Assembly (NCBI GenBank): GCA_958295695.1
Contig: OY282363.1
Span: 2,360,225-2,424,224, forward strand
Reading direction: 5' to 3'
Length of the DNA stretch: 64,000 bases
Origin: an uncultured Alphaproteobacteria bacterium
GTDB taxonomy: Bacteria; Pseudomonadota; Alphaproteobacteria; SP197
A model generated the notes under the pieces. The model had not been told where the DNA came from, ran no database searches, and was given only the letters and a program-made list of their open reading frames with translations. The translations under genes and the position numbers were made by a program. Position 1 is the first letter of the stretch. Each line of letters starts with the position of its first letter. This document shows, piece after piece, positions 35,557 through 44,176 of this stretch.

Positions 35557-35769
35557 ATGAGCGGTTTGGGCAAGATGCTGCCGGGCGCGACCGGTCCGGC
35601 CGTCGCGGCGGACATTCCGGAGAGCGATCGCCCGACCGCGGTCCCGACGCACAACTGGACCGGCGCCACGATCGCCGGCCAGATCCCGCGGGACATGGGC
35701 TACTCGGCCAGACGGCCGATATCGGCGGAATCGTCGCCGCCGGCCGGCGGCGCGCCTTGGAGGGCCTGA
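35557..35769 (+). CDS. Hypothetical small protein
   Basis: 70 residues (MSGLGKMLPGATGPAV...). The main support is an excellent ribosome site, AAGGAGG, seven bases before the ATG. The second half becomes Pro/Ala/Ser-rich, while the next frame reads TADIGGIVAAGRRRALEGL, so a frameshift may have truncated it. No family recognised; it may be a decaying gene. Confidence 0.35.
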   Translation: MSGLGKMLPGATGPAVAADIPESDRPTAVPTHNWTGATIAGQIPRDMGYSARRPISAESSPPAGGAPWRA

Positions 35770-35772
35770 AGG

Positions 35773-35928
35773 ATGGAAGCCAAATTGACGCTTTCGGAAG
35801 AGCGGGCGATGGACGCGATCCGGCGAGCGCTCCGCGCGCAGGCGGCCGAGGATCCGGAGCCGGAGACGAGAGCGGCCAAGGAAGCGTTCTCCCGGAAGCC
35901 AGTCCGGCTCGCCCCGCCGACCCGGTAG
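35773..35928 (+). CDS. Hypothetical very small protein
   Basis: 51 residues starting MEAKLTLSEERAMDAIRRAL, hydrophilic and helical with a basic C-terminus; GGAGG lies about ten bases upstream. It starts three bases after the previous stop, so the two could be co-translated. No homologue recognised; coding evidence is modest. Confidence 0.3.
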   Translation: MEAKLTLSEERAMDAIRRALRAQAAEDPEPETRAAKEAFSRKPVRLAPPTR

Positions 35929-36011
35929 AGTCCGACGCGCGGCGGGACGCTCCGGAGGCGGACGCGCTCGCGGACCGGGCGGACGCCGACGAGCTCGCGG
36001 CGCGCGCCGAC

Positions 36012-36282
36012 ATGACCGCGGACCGGCTCGAGGACGCCGCCGTCGACACGCTGAATGTCGAATTCGTCGCGATCGCCGTCTTTTCCGCCGCACCGGCCAT
36101 CGCCGACGGCGAGATCGCCTCTTCGCCCGAACCGTGGGACAACAACATGGGCGAGAGCTTTCCGAAACCGCTCGCCGAGGACAAGATGGCCGGTCGGCTC
36201 GCGCTTCATCCAGAACTTCCGGATCGACAACAACCCGGACAAGTGGCGACCCTTCGTGGACGCCGCGATGGCCGGTTCGTAA
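36012..36282 (+). pseudogene. Possible frameshifted small secreted protein
   Basis: From an ATG at 36012 the frame encodes MTADRLEDAAVDTLNVEF, then a signal-peptide-like stretch (FVAIAVFSAAPAIADGE). The mature-looking PWDNNMGESFPKPLAEDKMAG then continues only in another frame as GRFIQNFRIDNNPDKWRPFV, to a stop at 36282. One base change near 36195-36205 would join them. The family is not recognised. The whole gap 35340-36334 holds only this and the two small ORFs before it. Confidence 0.3.
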
Positions 36283-36334
36283 CCCGGACCTCCGCTTCCG
36301 GGACGAGGGCCGGGGCGGGAAACCGGGCGGAGCG

Positions 36335-37780
36335 TCAGGCCACGTCCGGCATCGGGGTGTAGGCGAGGCCGCCGCCGGCCGCCGCGTCGCTCAGCGCGAT
36401 GGCGCGCCCGCCCAGGGCGGCGATCCTGCGCGCCTGGTCGGCGAAGCAGCGGGCGTTGGCCTCCTCGTAGTCGACGACGCCGCGCAGCCTGGAGTCGCAG
36501 GCCGCGACCGTGGCGGCGTGGGCCGGATCGCCCGCGAGGTCGCGGGCCTCGACCGGGTCCGCCGCCATGTCGAAGAGCTGCGGCGGGTAGCCGGGATAGG
36601 CGATGTACTTCCAGTCCCTCCAGCGCAGCATGAACATGCCGGCGATCGCGCCGATCTCGTGATACTCGCTGATGACGGCCCTGTCGCCGTGGCCGCCCCG
36701 CGCCAGCTCCTGCAGGGCGACGCCGGGCAGTCCGGCGGCGGCGGGATCGTCCAGGCCGTGCGCCCCGAGCACGGTCTGATGAAGGTCGACATGGGAGGCG
36801 GGGTCGTCGCACACGACGCCCTCGGGCATGCCGGGGCCCGCCGCGATCAGCGGGATGGCCGAGGCTTCCTCGTACATGTTCATCTTGGCCCACATGCCGT
36901 GGTTGCCCAGCATCTCGCCGTGGTCGCTGGTGTAGATCACGAGCGTGTCGCGGGCCTGGCCCGAGGCCTCCAGCGCGTCGAGCACGAGGCCGACGTGACG
37001 GTCGAGGAAGGAGACGTAGGCGTAGTAGCTCAGCCTGGCCTCGCGGATGTGCTCGTCGTCGCGGAAATGGCGGTCGTAGTCCCAGACCCTGTTCCGGACA
37101 TCGAGCACGGGGTGCCTCGGCCGCTCGCCGGCGTCCCGCAGGCGCGGCATGTCGATCGCGTCCCGGTCGTAGAGGTCGTGGAACGCGCCCGGCGCGACGA
37201 TCGGGTGGTGGGGCGCGACGAAGGACGAGAACAGCGTCCAGGGCCGGCCGAGCCCGGGCGCCGTCTCGCGCAGCCAGGCGCAGGTCAGCTCGCAGACCTT
37301 GCGGTCGTAGAGCGTGTAGCGGGATTCGCCCCGGCCGATCTCGGTCGCGAAGTCCGCGTTGCTGGGATAGGGCTCCTCGGAATCCCGCACCATGCTCGAG
37401 GTGAAGCCGACGCCGTTCAGCACATGGACGGGAACGATCTCCTCGGAGAACCCGTTGTCGTCCTCGGTCGAGCGGAAGTGGAGCTTGCCGATGGAGACCG
37501 AGGCCCGGCCCTCGTCCCGCAACCGGTGGCCCCAGCCGCGGATCGCGCCGTCGTAGGGTTCCGCGCTCGACCAGCAGCCGTGCCGGTGGACCCAGCGCCC
37601 GGTCTGCATGCTGGCGCGCGTCGCGACGCAGCAGGGATCGGCGCAATAGGCCCGCGTGAAGAGCGCGCCGCGCGCCGCCAGCCGGTCCATGTTGGGCGTC
37701 TTCACCAGCGGATGGCCGTAGCAGCCCGCCGCGTCGCGCCAGTGCTGGTCGGAGCAGACGATGAGGACATTGTGGGCCAT
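36335..37780 (-). CDS. Sulfatase, choline-sulfatase-like
   Basis: Sulfuric-ester hydrolase of the alkaline-phosphatase superfamily, 481 residues, no signal peptide (cytoplasmic, as for choline sulfatase BetC). The calcium site begins IVCSDQHWRD, and the formylglycine motif is C51-V-A-T-R in PCCVATRASMQTGRW, a CxAxR variant of the usual CxPxR. GKLHF (catalytic Lys/His) and YTSDHGEMLGNHG complete the site. Maturation needs a formylglycine-generating enzyme, not in the window. It is divergent from the TMADH-like gene. Choline-O-sulfate fits the betaine/amine theme but is an inference. Confidence 0.85.
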   Translation of the reverse strand: MAHNVLIVCSDQHWRDAAGCYGHPLVKTPNMDRLAARGALFTRAYCADPCCVATRASMQTGRWVHRHGCWSSAEPYDGAIRGWGHRLRDEGRASVSIGKLHFRSTEDDNGFSEEIVPVHVLNGVGFTSSMVRDSEEPYPSNADFATEIGRGESRYTLYDRKVCELTCAWLRETAPGLGRPWTLFSSFVAPHHPIVAPGAFHDLYDRDAIDMPRLRDAGERPRHPVLDVRNRVWDYDRHFRDDEHIREARLSYYAYVSFLDRHVGLVLDALEASGQARDTLVIYTSDHGEMLGNHGMWAKMNMYEEASAIPLIAAGPGMPEGVVCDDPASHVDLHQTVLGAHGLDDPAAAGLPGVALQELARGGHGDRAVISEYHEIGAIAGMFMLRWRDWKYIAYPGYPPQLFDMAADPVEARDLAGDPAHAATVAACDSRLRGVVDYEEANARCFADQARRIAALGGRAIALSDAAAGGGLAYTPMPDVA

Positions 37781-37843
37781 GACGGGCTCTCCGTTCGGAA
37801 GTGGGCGGCGGGAACGCTCCCGGCGGCCAGCATCCGGGATGGT

Positions 37844-37879
37844 CCGCCGTCCGGCAAGCCGGGCCTCGCCGGACGGCGG
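37844..37879. other. Perfect inverted repeat in divergent intergenic region
   Basis: CCGCCGTCCGGC and GCCGGACGGCGG, 12-bp arms around a 12-base loop, lie 64 bases upstream of the sulfatase start. This could be a regulator site or a leader hairpin. The remaining 460 bases to the TMADH-like gene (37781-38240) hold no credible ORF. Confidence 0.45.
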
Positions 37880-38240
37880 CGGACGCCGGGCGCCCCCGCG
37901 GACGCGGACGGGATTCCCTCGCCGTGGCGGTGCGCGAACCGCCGCAAACGAAAGCTCCAACGCATGGCCGGCGTTCGGAAAAAGGTTGTCGTCGATCGGC
38001 GGCCGGCCGCGTTCATGGAGCTCCTCGCGGGTTCGACCGGGCGGGCGCCGCGTCGAAGAGACCGACGCCGGGATCTCCGGCAAGCGCCTCGGACGCGGTC
38101 GCCTGGAGTTCGCCGGCCGTCTCGGTCGTGTCCTTACCTTGACGGCGCCCGGATCGCGCCTCGCCCGCCGTCGTTTCCGCTCGACATCCCGGGGCGGGCG
38201 CAAGAGGATTCCGCCCCTTGAGCGGAAGCGGGAGGCGGCC

Positions 38241-40310
38241 ATGGCGCGAGACCCGCGCTACGACATCCTCTTCGAGCCGGTGCGAATCGGCCCGGTGACG
38301 GCGAGGAACCGGTTCTACCAGGTTCCCCACTGCAACGGCATGGGGCGCAAGCATCCCACGGCCATGGCGGCGATGCGGGGCGTCAAGGCGGAGGGCGGCT
38401 GGGCCGTGGTGTGCACCGAGCAGTGCGACATCCACGTCACCTCCGACACCGAGCGCGAGATCAGGCTGTGGGACGACCGCGACATCCCTCCCCTCGCGCG
38501 CATGGTCGACCGGGTGCACGGGCGCGGCGCGCTGGCGGGGCTGGAGCCGACCCACATGGGCTACCACGCCGGCAACTTCATCGGCCGCGAGATTCCCATG
38601 GCGCCCTCCGGCAGGCCGGCCCACGGCATCCTGCCCTTCCACGCCCGCGCGATGGACAAGACCGACATCGCCGACTACCGGCGCTGGCACCGCAACGCCG
38701 TCATCCGCGGCAAGAAGGCGGGCTTCGACATCATCTATGTCTACGCCGGCCACGGCCTGTCGCTGCCGATGCACTTCCTGTCGCCGCGCCACAACCGCCG
38801 CGCGGACGAATACGGCGGACGGGTGGAGAACCGCGTCAGGCTCCTGCGCGAGGTGATCGAGGACACGAAGGAGGCGGTGGGCGACGCCTGCGGCGTCGCC
38901 GTGCGTCTGGCGGTCAACGAACTCCTGGGCCCCCGGGGCATCACGCCCGACGAGGAAGGCCGCGCCGCGATCGAGATGCTGGGCGAGCTGCCGGACCTGT
39001 GGGACGTGAACGTCAGCGAGTGGGAGAACGACAGCGAGTCCAGCCGCTTCGCCGAGGAGGGCTATCAGGAAGAGCACATCGCCTTCGTCAAGTCGCGCAC
39101 CACCAAGCCCGTCGTCGGCGTGGGCCGCTACACCAGCCCCGACCGCATGGTCTCGCTGGTGAGGAACGGCGTGCTCGACATGATCGGCGCGGCCCGGCCC
39201 TCGATCGCCGATCCCTTCCTGCCCCGGAAGATCGAGGAGGGCCGGATCGACGACATCCGGGAGTGCATCGGCTGCAACGTCTGCGTCGGCACCGCGAACC
39301 AGAACACCTACATGCGCTGCACCCAGAACCCGACCATGAGCGAGGAGTGGCGGCGCGGCTGGCACCCCGAGACGATCCCGCCCGCCGACACCGACGACCG
39401 CATCCTCGTGGTCGGCGCCGGGCCCGCGGGCCTCGAGGCGGCGCGCGCGCTGGGCCAGCGCGGCTACGACGTGACGCTGGCCGAGGCGGGCGCGGAACTC
39501 GGTGGCCGGGTCGCGCGCGAAAGCCGTCTTCCGGGGCTCGCCGCCTGGGGCCGGGTGCGCGACTGGCGCGTCGGCCAGCTCCGCAAGCTGCCCAACGTCG
39601 AGATCTTCATGGCGTCGGAGATGACCGCCGACACCGTGCGCGAGACCGGCGCCGGCATGGTCGCGCTGGCGACCGGCGCGGTCTGGCGGCGCGACGGCAG
39701 CGGCCGCTATCACGATTTTCCGCTTCCCGGCGCGGCGGCCCAGGCCCGCCGCGTCCTCACGCCCGACGACATCATGGCGGGCGCGGAGCCGGAAGGGCCG
39801 GTCGCGGTCTACGACGACGACCACTACTACATGGGCGGCGCGATCGCCGAGAAGCTGGCGCGCGACGGCCATGCCGTGAGCCTCGTGACGCCGGCGCGCG
39901 CGGTCTCCTCCTGGACCGAGTTCACCCTGGAGATCGACCGCATCCAGACCCGCATGCGGGAGCTCGGCGTCACCCTCCACCTGTCCCATGCGGTGACCCG
40001 GATCGACGAACGCGAGGTGGAGATCGAGGACATGTACTCGCGCCGCGCGGCGCGGATCGAGGCCGGCGCGGTGGTGATGGTGACGGCCCAGGACCCGGTC
40101 GACGGCCTCTACCGCGACCTGATGGCCGACGAGGACGCCAACCGGAAGGCCGGCATCCGCCGCGTCTCGCGCATCGGCGACTGCTACGGCCCCGGCCCCA
40201 TCGCCGCGGCCGTGTTCGGCGGCTACCGCTACGCCCGCGAACTGGGCGAGGCCATCGGCGACGGCTGCCCCTGGAAACGGGAGACGGTCGAACTCGCCGC
40301 GGAGGTCTGA
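38241..40310 (+). CDS. Trimethylamine/dimethylamine dehydrogenase family flavoprotein
   Basis: 689 residues: an Old-Yellow-Enzyme-type FMN barrel, a 4Fe-4S cluster and C-terminal nucleotide folds. The opening MARDPRYDILFEPVRIGP and FYQVPHCNGMG follow TMADH closely, and the cysteine that carries 6-S-cysteinyl-FMN there (Cys30) is kept. The cluster cysteines are C342-IG-C-NV-C and C360. The proton-relay Tyr and His (VYAGH) and the catalytic Asp in SEWENDSESSRF are kept. The trimethylamine cage is mostly lost: positions of Tyr60, Trp105 and Trp355 appear as Gln, Thr and a non-aromatic residue; Trp264 remains. A secondary or tertiary amine other than trimethylamine is therefore likely. GGGAGG precedes the ATG. 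Confidence 0.88.
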   Translation: MARDPRYDILFEPVRIGPVTARNRFYQVPHCNGMGRKHPTAMAAMRGVKAEGGWAVVCTEQCDIHVTSDTEREIRLWDDRDIPPLARMVDRVHGRGALAGLEPTHMGYHAGNFIGREIPMAPSGRPAHGILPFHARAMDKTDIADYRRWHRNAVIRGKKAGFDIIYVYAGHGLSLPMHFLSPRHNRRADEYGGRVENRVRLLREVIEDTKEAVGDACGVAVRLAVNELLGPRGITPDEEGRAAIEMLGELPDLWDVNVSEWENDSESSRFAEEGYQEEHIAFVKSRTTKPVVGVGRYTSPDRMVSLVRNGVLDMIGAARPSIADPFLPRKIEEGRIDDIRECIGCNVCVGTANQNTYMRCTQNPTMSEEWRRGWHPETIPPADTDDRILVVGAGPAGLEAARALGQRGYDVTLAEAGAELGGRVARESRLPGLAAWGRVRDWRVGQLRKLPNVEIFMASEMTADTVRETGAGMVALATGAVWRRDGSGRYHDFPLPGAAAQARRVLTPDDIMAGAEPEGPVAVYDDDHYYMGGAIAEKLARDGHAVSLVTPARAVSSWTEFTLEIDRIQTRMRELGVTLHLSHAVTRIDEREVEIEDMYSRRAARIEAGAVVMVTAQDPVDGLYRDLMADEDANRKAGIRRVSRIGDCYGPGPIAAAVFGGYRYARELGEAIGDGCPWKRETVELAAEV

Positions 40311-40337
40311 GCGTTTCCGTCCCCGACGGAAACGCTC
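40309..40337. terminator. Perfect 13-bp hairpin at the stop codon
   Basis: GAGCGTTTCCGTC and GACGGAAACGCTC around CCC, starting inside the stop codon of the TMADH-like gene. It probably ends that transcript; the region is convergent with phnX. Confidence 0.65.
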
Positions 40338-40344
40338 CGGCCGC

Positions 40345-40470
40345 CCCCTTCGACAGGCCCGGGGCCGCCCTCCGATACGCCGCCTTCGGCGGCTACCCGG
40401 GGTGAGGGAGAGATTGGATGGGGAACGGGGAAACCCTCATCCCGAGTAGCCCCGAGCTTGCCGAAGGAGA
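40345..40470. repeat. Dispersed intergenic repeat, two arms
   Basis: Reverse arms CCCTTCGACAGGCCCGGGG and CCGATACGCCGCCTTCGGCG to CCGGGGTGAGGGAG, spacer GATTGGATGGGGAACGGGG, then a forward arm CCCTCATCCCGAGTAG to CTTGCCGAAGGAGACGG. It lies between the convergent TMADH-like and phnX genes. Confidence 0.7.
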
Positions 40471-40480
40471 CGGACCCGCT

Positions 40481-41266
40481 TCAGGAAGCGGCCTCGAGGC
40501 GGGCGATCAGGGCCGGCAGGTCGGCGACCGTGTCGATCACGTGCCGGGCGCCGGCCGCCCCGAGCCGCGACGCGGCGCGGTCGCGCAAGGGCGCGATCTC
40601 CTCCTCCGTCATGGCGGCAAGGTCCTCGGGCGTCCTTGCGGCGTGGTTGCCGGAGAGCGCGACGCCCACGGCGAGGCAGCCCGCGGCGACCCCTTCGGCG
40701 ATCCCGGGCTCCGTGTCGTCGACCTTGACCACGGCCTCGGGCGGATGGACGGCGAGATCGACGAAGCACCGGTACATGGCGAGCGGCCCGGGCCGGCCCT
40801 CGGCGAGGTCGTCGGCGCAGACCAGGTTGTCGGGCGCATAGCCCTGAGCGGCGGCGGCGGGCAGGATTCGCTCCATGATCGAGCGGGAATAGCCCGTGGT
40901 GGAGCCGATCTTCATGCCGCGGGCGCGCAGTTCGCGGACCGCGCCGGCGGCGCCCGGCGCCAGGGTCGCATGCCGGGCGACAACCTCCTCGCTCTTCGGG
41001 ACGAAGACTTCGTAGACCGCGTCGATGTCGTCCCGTGTCGGCCGGCCGCCGCGCGCCTCGGCCCATTGCCGCGAAAGGCGCGGCGTCCGGAGCATGGCCT
41101 CGATGTGGTCCCGCTTGGGCAGGCCCATCGGCGCGCGCGCCTCCCCGACCGTCGCCTCGACGCCGAATTCGGCGAAGGTCTCCACGAACGCGGCCACGGG
41201 CGCGAAGGAGCCGAAATCGATCATGGTGCCCGCCCAATCGAATACCGCGGCCTTGAACCTCGCCAT
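40481..41266 (-). CDS. phnX: Phosphonoacetaldehyde hydrolase
   Basis: HAD-superfamily enzyme (261 residues) cleaving the C-P bond of phosphonoacetaldehyde to acetaldehyde and phosphate. The nucleophile aspartate is in FDWAGTMIDFGSF (Asp10) and the Schiff-base lysine characteristic of PhnX is in MGLPKRDHI (Lys51); STTGYSR and VKVDDTEPGI give the remaining HAD motifs. The ATG at 41266 is chosen because the domain starts there. Its usual partner, 2-aminoethylphosphonate transaminase PhnW, is absent nearby, so phosphonoacetaldehyde must come from elsewhere. Confidence 0.9.
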   Translation of the reverse strand: MARFKAAVFDWAGTMIDFGSFAPVAAFVETFAEFGVEATVGEARAPMGLPKRDHIEAMLRTPRLSRQWAEARGGRPTRDDIDAVYEVFVPKSEEVVARHATLAPGAAGAVRELRARGMKIGSTTGYSRSIMERILPAAAAQGYAPDNLVCADDLAEGRPGPLAMYRCFVDLAVHPPEAVVKVDDTEPGIAEGVAAGCLAVGVALSGNHAARTPEDLAAMTEEEIAPLRDRAASRLGAAGARHVIDTVADLPALIARLEAAS

Positions 41267-41427
41267 GTCACAACCCCCACGAATGTCCGCGAGAGGAACC
41301 CGGAGACGGAACGCTCCCGCCACGGCGGAGCTTTCCCGGCGAAATCGACGCCGGGCCGGTTGAGCGACCCCGGGGCCCGCCTGTATGCATGCCTACACGA
41401 CCGGCCGGGACGCGGACAATTCCGAAC

Positions 41428-42927
41428 ATGACCGACCTGCCGCGGCAAACCGACGTGCTCGTGATCGGCGCGGGCAACGCCGCCTTCGCCGCGGCGCACG
41501 CCGCGCGCGAGCACGGCCGCCGCGTCACCGTGCTGGAACGCGCGGCGGAGGCGGAGGCGGGCGGCAACACCCGCTTCACGGCGGGCGCCATGCGCTTCGC
41601 GTACCGCGGCGTCGACGACCTGACGGCCCTGATGCCCGACCTCTCCGAGGAAGAGCTGGCGATCACCGACTTCGGCGCCTACGCGGAAGACCGGTTCTTC
41701 GACGACATGGGCCGGGTCACCGAGTACCGCACCGATCCCGACCTCTGCGAGCTCCTGGTCGCCCGGAGCCGCGAGACCGTGATGTGGATGCGGTCGAAAG
41801 GCGTCCGCTTCGCGCCGATCTACGGACGCCAGGCCTTCAAGGTCGGCGGACGTTTCACGTTCTGGGGCGGGCTCACGGTCGAAGTCCACGGCGGCGGGCC
41901 GGGCCTGCTCGAAGCCTGGACGAACGCCGCCGCCCGCGAGGGTATCGAGGTCGTCTACCGGGCCCGGGCCGACAGCCTGATCGTCGACGACGGCCGCGTC
42001 GCCGGCGCGATGGTGCGCCGCGGCGGCGTCACGGTTCCCGTCCGCGCGCGCGGCGTCGTCCTCGCCTGCGGCGGCTTCGAGGCCAATCCCGAATGGCGCG
42101 CGCGCTATCTGGGGCCCGGCTGGGAGCTCGCCAAGGTGCGCGGCAGCCGGTTCAACACCGGCGAGGGCATCCGCATGGCGCTCGATATCGGCGCGGCGCC
42201 TTACGGCAACTGGTCCGGTTGCCACGCCGTGGGCTGGGAGCGCAACGCGCCGGAGTTCGGCGACCTTTCGGTCGGCGACCACTTCCAGAAGCACAGCTAC
42301 CCCTGGGGCGTCATGCTGAACGCCCGGGGCGAGCGCTTCGTCGACGAAGGCGCCGACTTCCGCAACTACACCTACGCCAAATACGGCCGACTGATCCTCG
42401 AACAGCCGGGCCAGTTCGCCTGGCAGGTGTTCGACGCCAAGGTCGCGGACCTCCTGAGACCCGAATACCGCATCAGGCAAGTCACGAAGGTCCGCGCCGA
42501 CACGCTGGAAGACCTCTGCGCCGGGCTGGAGGACATGGACTCCGAACGCGCGCTCGAGACCGTCGGGGCCTACAACGCGGCGGTCCGCGCCGACATCCCG
42601 TTCGACCCGAACGTCAAGGACGGCCGCCGGACGGAAGGGCTCGCGGTCGCGAAGTCGAACTGGGCCAACACGATCGACACGCCGCCCTTCGAGGCCTACG
42701 CCGTGACCTGCGGCATCACCTTCACCTTCGGAGGCCTGCGGATCGACACCCAGGCGCGGGTGCTCGACCGCGACCTCGAACCGATTCCGGGGCTCCACGC
42801 CGCGGGAGAGCTCGTCGGCGGCCTCTTCTACTTCAACTATCCGGGCGGGACCGGCCTCATGTCGGGGTCGGTCTTCGGCCGCCTCGCCGGGGACACGGCC
42901 GGGAAACGGGCGTCCGGCCCCGGGTGA
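41428..42927 (+). CDS. tcuA: FAD-dependent tricarballylate dehydrogenase-like protein
   Basis: 499-residue flavoprotein of the fumarate-reductase/succinate-dehydrogenase-like group. The FAD fold is VLVIGAGNAAFAAAHAAREH with GGNTRFTAGAMRF. Catalytic-domain landmarks are VLACGGFEANPEWR, YAVTCGITFTFGGLRID and GELVGGLFYFNYPGGTGLMSG. The pattern fits TcuA, which oxidises tricarballylate to cis-aconitate, but no tcuB or tcuC is adjacent, so another dicarboxylic or keto-steroid-like substrate is possible. The ATG at 41428 is chosen over 41389 because the dinucleotide fold begins soon after. Confidence 0.8.
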   Translation: MTDLPRQTDVLVIGAGNAAFAAAHAAREHGRRVTVLERAAEAEAGGNTRFTAGAMRFAYRGVDDLTALMPDLSEEELAITDFGAYAEDRFFDDMGRVTEYRTDPDLCELLVARSRETVMWMRSKGVRFAPIYGRQAFKVGGRFTFWGGLTVEVHGGGPGLLEAWTNAAAREGIEVVYRARADSLIVDDGRVAGAMVRRGGVTVPVRARGVVLACGGFEANPEWRARYLGPGWELAKVRGSRFNTGEGIRMALDIGAAPYGNWSGCHAVGWERNAPEFGDLSVGDHFQKHSYPWGVMLNARGERFVDEGADFRNYTYAKYGRLILEQPGQFAWQVFDAKVADLLRPEYRIRQVTKVRADTLEDLCAGLEDMDSERALETVGAYNAAVRADIPFDPNVKDGRRTEGLAVAKSNWANTIDTPPFEAYAVTCGITFTFGGLRIDTQARVLDRDLEPIPGLHAAGELVGGLFYFNYPGGTGLMSGSVFGRLAGDTAGKRASGPG

Positions 42928-43015
42928 GGGAGCGGTCCGGCCCGCAATCCGATTGACGCGGCGGGGGCCGGTCTGGCACGTGGGGCGCCTTCCCGACGGA
43001 TCCAGAGGCCGCCCC

Positions 43016-44176
43016 ATGAGCCAGCCCATCCTCGCGGTCTCGCGCCGCACGCGCCGCACGCCGCTCTCCCCGAGGGTCGAGGCCCACGGCGTCAAGGGCT
43101 ACACCGTCTACAACCACATGCTGCTGGCGACCGCCTTCCGTTCGTTCGAGGAGGACTACCGCCACCTCAAGCGCCATGTGCAGGTCTGGGATGTCGTCTG
43201 CGAGCGCCAGGTCGAGATCGCCGGGCCGGACGCCGGGCGCCTCGTCCAGTTCATGACGCCCCGCGACATGGGCGGGGTCGCCGTCGGACAATGCGCCTAC
43301 GCCCCGTTCGTCGACGAGAACGGCGGCATGATCAACGATCCGGTCGTGCTGAAGCTCGCCGACGACCGTTTCTGGGTGTCGGTCGCCGATTCCGACGTGG
43401 TGCTCTGGTCCAAGGGCCTCGCCCGCGGCATGGGGCTCGACGTGTCCGTCTTCGAACCCGAGGTCGGACCGCTGGCCGTCCAGGGCCCCAGGGCCGACGA
43501 CCTCGCCGCCCGCGTCTTCGGCGAGGATGTGCGCGCCATCCGGTTTTTCCGCTTCGCGCGCCTGCCGTTCCAGGGACGCGAGCTGGTCGTCGCGCGGTCG
43601 GGCTGGTCGAAGCAGGGCGGCTTCGAAATCTACATCGACGACGCCGACAACGGCCTCGCCCTCTACGACGCGCTCTTCGCGGCCGGCGCCGACCTCGACG
43701 TGCGGCCGGGATGCCCCAACCTGATCGAGCGCATCGAAGGCGGGCTCCTCTCCTACGGCAACGACATGACGATCGGGAACGATCCGTTCGAATGCGCGCT
43801 CGACCGCTACTGCCACCTGGACGCGGACACGGACTTCATCGGGCGCGCCGCGCTGGAGGCGATTCGCGACGCGGGCGGGCCCGGACGCGCCGTCCGGGGC
43901 GTGACGTTCGAGGGCGAAACCTGTCCCGCCTGCGTCGAAGCCTGGCCCGTCGCCGCGGGCGGCGCCCACGCGGGATACCTGACCTCGGCCGCCCGCTCGC
44001 CCGACCTCGGCGTCAACATCGGCCTCGCGATGATCGAGCGGGACCGCTGGGAGCCCGGGACCGCCGTGACGGTCGAGACGCCGGAGGGCGCGAGAGCGGG
44101 CGCCGTGACCGGACTGCCGTTCATCGAGCCGCGCCCGCGGAGCGTTCAGGCGAGCAGCGCCTCCTCGAAGGGATAG
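43016..44176 (+). CDS. dmdA: DMSP demethylase DmdA-like, GcvT family
   Basis: 386-residue tetrahydrofolate-dependent methyltransferase-fold protein. In marine bacteria DmdA moves a methyl group of dimethylsulfoniopropionate to THF, giving methylmercaptopropionate. Stretches I remember from characterised DmdA are SRRTRRTPLSPRVEAHGVKG, YTVYNHMLL, HVQVWDVVCERQVEI, RSGWSKQGGFEIYI and CPNLIERIEGGLLSYGND. Plain GcvT proteins lack the RSGWSKQGG and ERIEGGLLSYGND combination. Its 3' end overlaps the convergent DddP-like gene by 31 bases. Close paralogues with untested substrates exist, so function needs confirmation. The ATG at 43016 is chosen at the start of similarity. Confidence 0.75.
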   Translation: MSQPILAVSRRTRRTPLSPRVEAHGVKGYTVYNHMLLATAFRSFEEDYRHLKRHVQVWDVVCERQVEIAGPDAGRLVQFMTPRDMGGVAVGQCAYAPFVDENGGMINDPVVLKLADDRFWVSVADSDVVLWSKGLARGMGLDVSVFEPEVGPLAVQGPRADDLAARVFGEDVRAIRFFRFARLPFQGRELVVARSGWSKQGGFEIYIDDADNGLALYDALFAAGADLDVRPGCPNLIERIEGGLLSYGNDMTIGNDPFECALDRYCHLDADTDFIGRAALEAIRDAGGPGRAVRGVTFEGETCPACVEAWPVAAGGAHAGYLTSAARSPDLGVNIGLAMIERDRWEPGTAVTVETPEGARAGAVTGLPFIEPRPRSVQASSASSKG

